Shown one piece after another: positions 1 through 9,617 of a DNA stretch of 64,000 bases. The position numbers were made by a program, and so were the translations under genes. The stretch's first letter is position 1. The number at the start of each line of letters is the position of its first letter. This DNA is from Muricea muricata. Lineage: Eukaryota > Cnidaria > Anthozoa > Malacalcyonacea > Plexauridae. The notes beneath the pieces were generated by a model. That model did no database searches, had not been told where the DNA came from, and was given only the letters and a program-made list of their open reading frames with translations. Where the stretch lies: NCBI GenBank assembly GCA_963855995.1, contig OY979722.1, forward strand, positions 1,178,001-1,242,000. Direction: 5' to 3'.

Positions 1-1729
1 GTCTCGCGACATATCTTTATGCAAAATACCAACTTTACTTCGCCAAGAGGATGTCGGACCTGTTTTCGTAACGAAATCTTTCTTTCCACGGACTGCAGTC
101 TTTATATAATCTTCACCGAAGTAATGCCGCACATTCGGACGAATTTCCTTAGTCGAATCTTTGTAATCAGTTGTTTTATCTGCAAGCTCAAATGTACTAT
201 CGGCCTCTTGAAAGTTAAGAAACTTGTAAATCTTGTCAGCCATCGATACAGTATTTGCAAACACCAAAACTTTCAATATTCTCTCTGGGTTGTTGGGTTG
301 AGAACTGAGATGTTCTCCTTTAGATGTATTTTCCGTCGCTGTCGAAATATTATCAACATTTGAACTAGTCTCAAACTCATTCCAACTATCCATATCATCA
401 AACGGTAAACCGCCGCTCAAAATATTCAGACATTTTAACAATTGCGGCAGTTTCGCCTCTTCCTTAACAAACACATCGACGTTCCTCAAATTCGGAACAT
501 ATCGATGCACTCTTGTGGAAGATACGTAATTTATTCCTGGAAACTGGTTTAAAATTCTCCGAAAAACACTTTTCTCTCCGCGGCGAGGTAGCGTAGCCGC
601 TGCAAATATAAATTGCACGTTCGTTCCACCAAGGTCGCCATTTTTAGCAAAATTAGACCGGTCTTGGAAGGACTGCAGTAGCTTCCAAAATCGTTTGCCA
701 CCATTTAAAATGATTAAGTCCGCTTCGTCGATAACGACTGTTTGTATCGAAAATAAAGATTTCGGATTGTATAGCATTAATGTTTGCGGTGTACTTACGA
801 TCATCGGGTATTTCCCATTAACACGTAATTGCGATGTGCGGTGTAGCGGGCAGGCAAACAAACCAGGATCTAGCAGTTCGTTGACGAGACGTGTCACCTG
901 GTAAGTAAAAGGTTCAATACAAGGAAAAAGTAAGTATCTGGGATTTCTGAAGCTACTTGAAATGTGAACAGATAAAAATAGATAAATAAATGATGATGGA
1001 TAAAAATTTGCCCATCATGACCAAATTCTCGGACTGGCCACCAGTTTCCTATGAAGACAAAGATCAAAAGTCATTTTTAGTTTCTCACAACTCGTTGGAA
1101 ACTAACCTGGTGGCCAAGATCCATGTTGGGAACAAGAACAACAGCAGAAGGGCCCGAATGCTTTTTCTTCAATATCCTGTTTATCAGTGGGAGTAAATAA
1201 CCTTCAAATGGAAATACAAAAGAAAGAGATTTTTAATTCAAACTTGTAATCTCACAGATGGCTAGCGAACTGAACATTGCATTTCTTAGCACCACACTTA
1301 CACAAAGTTTTTCCACTTCCAGTTTCAGCATTTATAATGACGCTTTCACCTTTTAAAATTGGACCCAACGACTAGAAAATTAATTTGAAGAACATCAGAA
1401 TATATTTTGAGCAGAATATATTTTGAGGAGTAAAATGCGTGTTCTCTGCAGCAAATGCCTTTGACTTGTCAGGTGTACATAATCGATAGCCAAGTTAGCC
1501 GAGTAATGTTAGCAAAATAATATACCTAATTATTTCTTCAAATCATGAATACCTTTTGTTGTATTTCTGTAAGTTTTGTAATTTTTAAGTCATTTAATCG
1601 CTCAACTAAACTTGTTTCCAAAGGCATTTCATCAAACGCACTCCAAGACACGCTCGAAAACAAGTTATTAAACTTTTGATGGGAACGAAAAAGTGTTAAA
1701 AGTCTCCCGCTCCTCAGATATGCCGCCAT
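1..1729 (-). CDS. DDX28: DDX28-like mitochondrial DEAD-box RNA helicase, 3' part missing
   Basis: ATP-dependent RNA helicase; the vertebrate counterpart acts in mitochondrial large-ribosomal-subunit assembly. I read four minus-strand exons: 1553-1729, 1302-1371, 1107-1201 and 1-897, with matching phases. Visible motifs in order are a Q-motif-like segment (ITKLTEIQQK), motif I (AETGSGKT), motif Ia (VVLVPNMDLGHQ), motif Ib-like (IVSTPQTL), motif II DEAD (VVIDEADLI) and motif III as AAAT. The start of helicase domain 2 follows (LKVLVFANTVSMADKIYKFL), and the frame runs off the window edge, so motifs V-VI are not seen. About 413 residues are present. The preferred start gives MAAYLRSGRLLTLFRS, a basic amphipathic mitochondrial-presequence-like N-terminus, and the ATG sits in AAGATGGCGGC, a YY1-like context. 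An upstream in-frame ATG lies at 1762. The DDX28 assignment rests on motif III, the presequence and general layout; another mitochondrial DEAD-box paralog is possible. Confidence 0.7.
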
Positions 1730-1815
1730 CTTTGTTTCACAAAAGCTATGAAATTCCGTCAAAGTACGACAGTTTCACAATCGTAAAGACTCGGAATTAT
1801 ACGGACAGTGATAAA

Positions 1816-1823
1816 TGACGTCA
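1816..1823. promoter_or_regulatory. Perfect CRE (TGACGTCA) in a bidirectional promoter
   Basis: A full palindromic CREB/ATF site lies in the short interval between the divergent starts of the DDX28-like gene (1729, minus) and the HRI-like kinase (1988, plus). Regulation by CREB/ATF factors is inferred from the motif and its position only. Confidence 0.5.
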
Positions 1824-1987
1824 TTTGAAGCAGAATACAAATGTAAACAAAGAGCCAAGTGGCACGAAGTTACATCATTTCCCCAAAAAACTTGATTAGA
1901 AAGTACAAATTTGCTTTTAGAAAAAACTTTGGGCGTATTTCTTGGCTCTAAGCAACAAGTGTTGAGGGAGGACTTTGCAATGTACTC

Positions 1988-4900
1988 ATGGAACGGCCTG
2001 AGCGTTCCAGAGGATGGACTGAAGCAACATTCGAAAAGCCAAATTTTCAAAGTCACTCGACTTTTGATGGTAAGGCATTATGATATATTAAGTTCCTTGA
2101 CTAATCGCTTTATAGTCCTAGCTCTATTTATTGTATAGCACAGTCTTTATTATAAATAGAGGTATTCATTTGACCGTTTATTTAGCGAATCTTAGCGTGT
2201 ATTCACAAATCATAGCTGTGTTTAAATTGCACACACAGCCGGCAATCTTACCATGGCAAATGAATTGCTCTGTACGGATAGAACAGGGTTTTGTGCTTGT
2301 CTAAGCATCATAAAATTTTGGCAATTGCAACTAATAGTGACACTGAAAGGTAAATGCTGGGTTATATGTAAGGTTGGCAATAAATTTCAAAAGAAAATAT
2401 ACAATGACAATGAAATCCTAAAATGACATGTAATATTAATATCCATTTATTGTCATCTTGCATTTATAGTATGACATTAGTATGAATTATTAAAATGGGT
2501 GGGACAAAGAAGTGTTAATGTCAGGATGGTTCAACAAAAAAATCTTTGATCCAATTTTAAACACAACAGAACAACATTTCCATACGAGCATTAATAGCGT
2601 TTTCAGTTTCTCGATATCTTGTTTCGTTTTAGAGATATTATGGTTTTTTGAAACATGCAAATTAGGTGTTTCTGACGTCATCTACTCACGAATAATAAAT
2701 TACATTTATCAAATGGTGAATATCACTGTAATTAGCAGGCAGAAGTTTTTCACACTTTGCATGACTATAACAATTTGGTAGCTTCACACCACTATTCCTA
2801 TTGTGTTGTTGCAACATAAACGGTTTTGGAATAAAAGCTTTTAAACTGTAAAATAAATATGTTCATTTTCATTTTTCCTTTACACTGTATAATAATCTAA
2901 ATTCAATAAATGCGATCTAAATGTACATACAACCATTGTATTATCTGCAGTGAAGTAAATATCGTTTAATAGGAGAGAAATAAGAAATTTTTGTTTTTCA
3001 AATACAAGACATTTGCATCTGAACGATCTCCATGGCAACAGCATAGTGTGAACAGTAGTGTGCATTTACCTAATCACTACACTCGTGCAAAGTTAGAAAA
3101 GGTTCTTGCGATTACATCCAAAGATATTCATTATTTTAGATATCTAATTTATTATTCGTGAGTAAATGACGTCAAGAGACATCTAATTTGCATACTTTAA
3201 AAACCTAAATATCTCGAAAACGAAACGAGAGTGTGAGAAACTGGAAACACCATTTTGACTCATCTAGAAATGTTGTTCCGTTGTTTTTAAAATTGGATAA
3301 AAAATTTTTTCGTTGCAGTGGCACTTTAATACAGAGCAAACAAATGTGACAAGAGCTCTTTAATTAATCAAGTTTTTACTTTAAGATTCAGGAATACAGA
3401 CAGACGTGATTCAATCACTTGAAAAGCGCATTCCAAATCATTTCCTTGTAATTGCCTTGATTCAACAACTGTGTTCAGTGTACATTGAAGACAAGGAAAA
3501 GTGCAAAGAAACATTTAATGGTAATTGGTGTGCCTGTTTGTATTTGTAGTTTCTGTCTTCTTGCTGCACAATATTTATTTTGTTTTCTCTTTTTCATTTA
3601 GTTATTTGTGGGCAATTGGCAAGAATGAAAGTAAGCAAAAACTTTTGCATTACATCCTAGGGTATTAACGAGGGTTCATCATGTAACGTATCTGTAATTA
3701 TCAGTAGCAAGTGGACTGTCGCAAACTGTAACGATTTTTCAATGTGGTAGCTAGACTAGCCTGCAATACAATGTTCACTGATAACAGCACATACACATTT
3801 CACACCTATTTTTATAGTAAAAACTGTCTCTTTATTTCAGTTTTCTTTGTTTTGCATCTAGATATTGCCACCATTTGCACTTCATGAGGATTTCAATGCT
3901 GTCCGCGACAAATACATAGCAGCATTCCATAATGTTCTTCTGGCTGCAGCTGGAGCTAATGTAAGTCAATTGAAATTGTTTACTACTCGATGTCAGAAAG
4001 AAGAACAAATTTATCCATCTGTAAAGGTAGAAAGAGATTCCTAATGTCAGTATATATTGCAAAGTTTAGTTAGGAAATGTTGTTCATTATAGAAATGGCC
4101 TTGCAGAGTTTGCAAAATTTGTATTTCATCTGAAATTTGATGGGATAGACTTGTTCTTGCATAGGTCAAAATTTAGTTTGCAATGCATATTAACATCTAA
4201 CCTCTGAACTTTCCTGTCAATTCAACATACATTTTATTCTTGTAAACTTTGTGACTGAATGTTTTAGGATAGCCCAATTAGCAAGATACCTGTTGGCCAT
4301 GGTCCAACATCCCTGATCCCAAGGTTGGTCTGGTCATGTACTCTATTTGCTATTCAGCTGTAGCTTCCTTCCAGTTTAATGGCATCATTCATTGCTTTTA
4401 GATGCCCTTCAACCCAGTTGCTCGAGGCACAGAAACTACTTGATTACAACAAATCCAGATACAAGGAAGAATTTCAAGAACTTGAAAGACTTGGAAAGGG
4501 AGGATTTGGAAGTGTGTATAAGGTAATGAAATGCTTTGAATTAGAGCAAAAAAATACTGGAAAATTTTCACCTGCAATTGTAACTGTAGGTAGATTTTCT
4601 TCCATTACACTGTAAGAAATTTATGCACAGAATAGACTTGAACATCAACTGTTCTTCTAAATTAGGTAAAGAATCGGCTAGATGGTCGCGAATATGCAAT
4701 GAAGAAAGTGTACTTAAGTGAAAAAGATCTTTCAAATTGTTTAAAGGTAATTTTGTTCGTACCTAAGTTTAATTCTTTGCTAATGGCAGCACAGTATTGG
4801 CATAGTTGTAAAGACTTTTCTTAATACCTTTGTTGTAAACCCACATACTGGAACACATTGTGTTTTCTAGGTATTACGAGAGGTGAAAGTTCTGGCACGA

Positions 4901-7900
4901 TTGCGACATCCAAATGTTGTTGGTTACCAGTCTGCGTGGTTGGAATTTGTGAGCAACGACAATATCATATCAACTGGCATGCCAAGTAAATACCAAGATG
5001 AACATATCTGAAAATAAAATTGACATAAATTGTTCCTCTCCTAACATCACCTAAGCAAACTCACCTGGTGTGCAACTATCAAACCATAGTTGAAAAAATC
5101 ACCTTTTATACAACTGACCCTTGAGGACTACCGGTAGTTGTTAAGAGGAGTGGCACCCATCCCTACCTTACAGTTACAATTAATAGTATGGTGTCAATTA
5201 TAAAAGAAGATGGTTCTAGTTTACTAGGACATAAATCACTTAACTTTATTCTTACAGAAACATCAACATATCCTGGCCGTTTGGTAGATCTTGATTCACA
5301 ATCGAGTATTTTCCAAAGGTTTGTATACTTACATTAACGTTTTGCACTAATAGTTCTATAGCAGTGTTATATACTACTTTTTCAAAGTGACGTTTATTGC
5401 TTCGAGATTGTATGCTTGTACTAAATGTCGATTCATTTCTCTTAGAGCTGATTCTCAGGAGAGCGACGGAAGCCATATAGTATTTCAGACCTCGGACACA
5501 AGTGTTGATGGCGATAATTCAGTTGGACAAAACGAACCTGCTGCACCTCGTTCACCGACGTCACCAGTTTGGCCTAAAGGTACATACAAACAGTGACTGT
5601 ATTTTAGGCCTTTGCACCACTGTGAACTGCTCAAAAAGAAGTATTAAGTGTGTTGTAGTCGCCACTCTCGTCTTCCAAACTGGGAGACCAGGGTTGAAGA
5701 CCTCTACTCAAGGTCTTAAAATAATTGAGAAGAAAAGGCTGGCTTTACAGTGACATCAGTAAATGGTAGAACTTCCGCGTCTTCTTCGGAAAGGGATGTT
5801 AAACCATAGACACCTCAGATCCCGTATCAATTGGAGAATTTGGGTAAATCCGCTCATCCTAAGACTGGGGAACACAATAAATCAAGTATTCAAGTTCTAT
5901 CACACAAGCCTTGGTAGATGGTTATAATACTCTGTCCATGTATACTGAGCAAGCTTGCTTTTTGATTTTTCACTTCAGCAAGTCTTTTGAGTCCATCCAT
6001 GTCGGTCAGTGGTCTGGGTATCCAAAGATCAGCATCGGATGCAAATTTAGAACGTTTTACGAGCTCGAAGGCGTATAAAAATAGTCATCTTCATCCAAAC
6101 AAAATCAAGAAAACTCATAACTACAGCAAAACACCAGATAGTTCTAATACCGGTGATTCAATTAGTGGAAAGGTGGGCCGGACATTTTTGACATCAATGT
6201 GTTGAAAAACAAAACAACTGACGATCGGGAATTTCTTCTTTTAGGGGTTTGGGATAGTGCTATTTATACAAATGGAGTTATGTGACATCACGCTGCGACA
6301 ATGGCTACGCGAGAGGAATCAAGAACTCACAAAGAATGGTACGTTCATGTCCGGTTATGTTTTCAAAATTGCTTGTTATTGACCCAGCCGGGCAGTTTTC
6401 TGTAAGAGTACACAGGGCAATAACTAACAATCGCTTCTTTCCGTCCCACAAATATTTCACTATCAACTTGTTGTTTTACTTAGGTGGACAAGTTAATAAG
6501 AAGGACAATATGAATATTTTTAAACAAATTGTTGCTGGAGTGAGTAATATTCACTCGCAAGGATTAATTCATCGGGATTTGAAGGTTAGTGAAGGTGACT
6601 CCTCTTTCTAGACAACCAGCCTGTTCCAGTTTAGTTGAAAGTCATTGTCGACTTAAAGGGAAATAGCAACAAAAATTTTTATTGTCTCATTTGAAAGAGA
6701 CTCTAAAATAATATATAGAAGCCTATTACAAAATTTTTATATCTGTTTTCCTTCGGGAGATATTCTCACCTGGACCATCGAACTGTTTGCCATCTTAAAT
6801 TAATTTTAACCTCATTAACAATGTTTTGGTGACGTCACAACAAGGATAAGCCATTCAAAGCTTCTCCTAAATACCTATCACCAATAAAATATTTGTGAAA
6901 CCTTTTCAGTCCTTGCTAAAACCTGAAACGCTTACCATGTGTGTGGTTATTGGAGAAGATTAATCATTGTGTTCTAAGAAAAAAACATTCTTTGACCCAA
7001 GTTGTGACGTATTATGCATATCTACAAATATTCAAGATGCCGGACAAGTAAAGATTTCAAGTCAAAATATCTCACCAAATAAGGCAGATATCAAAATTCT
7101 GTAATAGACTTCTATATATATATTGTTTTGGAGTCTCTTTCAAAGAAGACGATAAAAAATTTTGTTGCCATTTCCCTTTAACTCCACATCACATCTGTGG
7201 TTTATGAGCTCTATGAATTGAAGGCGTGAACATGCTTCGAATCATCTCTGAAAATGACGAAATTTTGTCAGTCAGTAACTTACATGTGCTGTTTCTTCAG
7301 CCCAACAATATATTCCTGAATCGTTCGAAGCGTCGTGATGGTTCCTACGAATATCAAGTGAAGATTGGAGACTTCGGGCTAGCTCGGACGGACTTGTTCC
7401 GTGCGGATCCGCCGAATGGTGCCGAGTTTACTTCCATGATTGAACCTCTAACTCCTTTATTTGAAGGTTAGTGCTCGGGTCTTGATTCCTTGAGGTTGGT
7501 GGAGGGCAAACTCGCACCCTCATGGTACCTCCCAGGAGGACAATATTCACTTCATGGTACCTCCCAGGAGGACAATATTCACTTCATGGTACCTCCCCGG
7601 TGGACAATATTTACTCCATGGTACCTCTTAGGTGGACAATATTTACTTCATGGTACCTCCCAGGTGGACAAGATTTACTCCATGGTACCTCCCAGGCAGG
7701 CAATATTTACTCCATGGTACCTCCCAGGTGGACAATATTTACTTCATGGTACCTCCCAGGAGGACAATATTTACTTCATGGTACCTCCCAGGTGGACAAT
7801 ATTTACTCCATGGTACCTCCCAGATGGACAATATTTACTCCATGGTACCTCCCAGGTGGACAATATTTACTCCATGGTACCTCCCAGGCGGGCAATATTT

Positions 7901-9247
7901 ACTTTTTATCTAAGCTTAATGACCAATAGCCTGTTGGTCATGTTGGTATAAGAGTTGACAGTCAGAAATTGTCGGAGGGGACGTTTTAAGCTTCGACACT
8001 GAAAAAATTAAAGATCGAGTATTTTGACTATATGTTTTCATTTGAGTTAACCAAGATCATGTCACTGCCACCAACTCTTATCCACCCACAACAACTCTTG
8101 TCAACTCTCATCAACTCTTGTCAACTTTCATCCTCGTTCGACCCTGCCTTTTGTGAGGACACCATATTCTTTCTTCGTTTCCTTCTTAGGGACCAAGCGA
8201 AAACACGCTCTACTAGAGAAATTCGTGTACATTTTGACGTCCTTTATCCCCTTTAGGCAGCCCAAGTTTTCCGGCACCGTCGAGCCACACATATGGCGTG
8301 GGTACGTGCACGTACGCGTCGCCAGAGCAGCTGCATAACAAAGGATACTGTTCCAAAGTGGATATTTACAGTATGGCAATCGTACTGTTCGAGTTCTTCC
8401 AGCCGTTCAACACAGAAATGGAGAGACATAAATGCATTAAAGATCTAAGAAAGGGCACTGTGCCACAAAGTTTTAGAGATCTCTGGCCAGAGCAAGTAGG
8501 CCCCTTCATTTGCAAATAAATGAATTAATGAATATGTCTTTGTGGATCGTAACAGTTGAACTAGATGTGGTAAACTATATGTAAATTGTGTTTTTAGACT
8601 GATTTGATACTTCGTATGTTGGCAAAAGATCCCGAGAACAGACCAACCGCGGCAGATATTCTATCCATGGATATTGTTGGGCAAAAGAACAAGGTGAGCT
8701 TCGCAAATAGGGACAAAGTTTTGGATAACTGGGGATAAAATGTGGGTAACTGGGGGTAATGTTTGGGGTAACTATATGAGTAGTGAGGATCTGGGCAACT
8801 AAGGACAAAGATCAGGGTAAATGGGGGTAAAATTTAGGGCAATTAAGGATAAACGGCTTTGTAACAGGGGGTGTGATGGGTAGTGAGGGGTAATTCTGGC
8901 TAACGACAGTCGAAATGTGCGGAAAATATCCAGGTTTATAAGATGAAGTTATGTGATTGTGTGACAACTCGTCGTTATTTAATTTTGTTGTAGTTTACAC
9001 CAAGTAAACTTCGTGTTCATATAGTACAAAGAGATTGGAGTTCACTAATTGACATCATGTTTTTTGCCCATTGTAGTGCTTCGCCGAGTTGCTGACGAAG
9101 CTCGAGACTGAACAAACAGAGAATGAATTTTTACGAGAGAAAGTTCGTAAACTTGAGCTAGAATTAAGAAAAAAGGATGAACAGTTGATTCTGTTACAAA
9201 AGGAACAGAAGAAAAAATGCGACTTGTGTGGAAAGCTGACGTTTTAG
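1988..9247 (+). CDS. EIF2AK1: HRI-like eIF2-alpha kinase
   Basis: Ser/Thr kinase of the integrated stress response that phosphorylates eIF2-alpha. Exons: 1988-2069, 3386-3520, 3602-3630, 3862-3960, 4268-4323, 4402-4522, 4666-4746, 4871-4985, 5258-5318, 5446-5579, 5979-6172, 6245-6338, 6484-6584, 7301-7466, 8257-8495, 8598-8693, 9077-9247. All phases close, giving about 657 aa (human HRI is 630). The N-terminal helical region is followed by the P-loop [10 protein letters not shown], the lysine strand [23 protein letters not shown], and a Ser-rich kinase insert spanning exons 9-11. Then come [13 protein letters not shown], catalytic loop [24 protein letters not shown] and [11 protein letters not shown]. 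The C-terminal coiled coil ([15 protein letters not shown]) also matches HRI. The start at 1988 was chosen because only that frame joins exon 2; upstream ATGs at 1911 and 1980 are in another frame. The Cys-Pro and His-His residues tied to heme sensing in vertebrate HRI are not seen at the corresponding places. Confidence 0.92.
2488..3331. mobile_element. Fold-back / MITE-like element with ~200-bp terminal inverted repeats
   Basis: The left arm (about 2488-2710) and right arm (about 3125-3331) are imperfect inverted copies. Both carry TTTTAAA-ACAAC-GGAACAACATTTC-like sequence, GTTTCGTTTT-GAGATAT, ATGCAAATTAG and GACGTCATCTACTCACGAATAATAAAT in opposite orientation. The ends read TATTAAAATG and its complement. 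It lies in intron 1 of the HRI-like gene and I see no coding capacity. Target duplication is unclear. Confidence 0.65.
6653..7181. mobile_element. TTAA-flanked MITE in HRI-like intron 13
   Basis: About 100-bp terminal inverted repeats begin AGGGAAAT and are bounded on both sides by TTAA, the target duplication of piggyBac-type and some other DDE transposons. The arms share GCAACAAAATTTTTATTGTC and GAAAGAGACTC. No ORF. It sits between kinase exons 13 and 14 and explains most of that 716-bp intron. Confidence 0.7.
7521..7904. repeat. Minisatellite, 12 units of 32 bp
   Basis: Tandem array in the intron between exons 14 and 15 of the HRI-like gene. Each unit contains CATGGTACCTCCCAGG followed by GGACAATATTTACT; the spacing is exactly 32 bp and the span is 12 x 32. 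Variation is confined to a few bases. Open reading frames across it are an artefact of a stop-free unit. Confidence 0.95.
8700..8900. repeat. Degenerate short GGGTAA-rich tandem repeat in intron 16 of HRI-like gene
   Basis: Irregular short repeats of GGGTAACTGGGGGTAA-type sequence separated by diverged copies. Simple-sequence expansion; no function visible. Confidence 0.45.
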
Positions 9248-9531
9248 GATGATTGAGATTTTTGGTAACAATTGTGTGGATAAAAAATGTTATTAGCTAA
9301 GATATATATTTTATAAGATTGTAGGATCATATCCAAAGATGACAAATGATAAAGTGAGCCACCTTATAAAGTGTTTACTTTATAAAGCTAATGAAGAAGA
9401 TTGAGTACGGGTATTAAACGTATAAAATTAGCGGGAAATTGAAACATTGTAGCATAGTGTATTTTTGTAGCATAGGATTTTCTAGAACTATTTTAAATTC
9501 ATAATTGCCGTGCAATTAAGATGCTTGTGAA

Positions 9532-9537
9532 AATAAA
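9532..9537 (+). terminator. Poly(A) signal AATAAA for the HRI-like gene
   Basis: First canonical AATAAA, about 285 nt after the stop codon at 9247 and 80 bp before the stop of the convergent membrane-protein gene. Confidence 0.5.
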
Positions 9538-9617
9538 TTATGATTTTAAATTGTTTGTGAAACTTTCTGCTAAAAGGTTAAATGAGACAGAATGGTTGAA
9601 TGTTCCTGGATAAACCA

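Noticed and set aside
19..363. 114-aa plus-strand ORF
   Set aside because: Antisense shadow of the last visible DDX28-like exon, which is conserved in the minus frame and was missed because it has no stop in the window.
1911..2138. ORF starting at 1911 as the HRI-like N-terminus
   Set aside because: Its frame does not join exon 2 in phase. The frame starting at 1988 does.
5640..5930. SINE-like segment in HRI-like intron 10
   Set aside because: A weak B-box-like GGGTTGAAGACC and a repeat-like look, but no second copy in the window and no visible boundaries.
7490..7951. Overlapping ORFs in three frames
   Set aside because: They are translations of the 32-bp minisatellite in an HRI-like intron.
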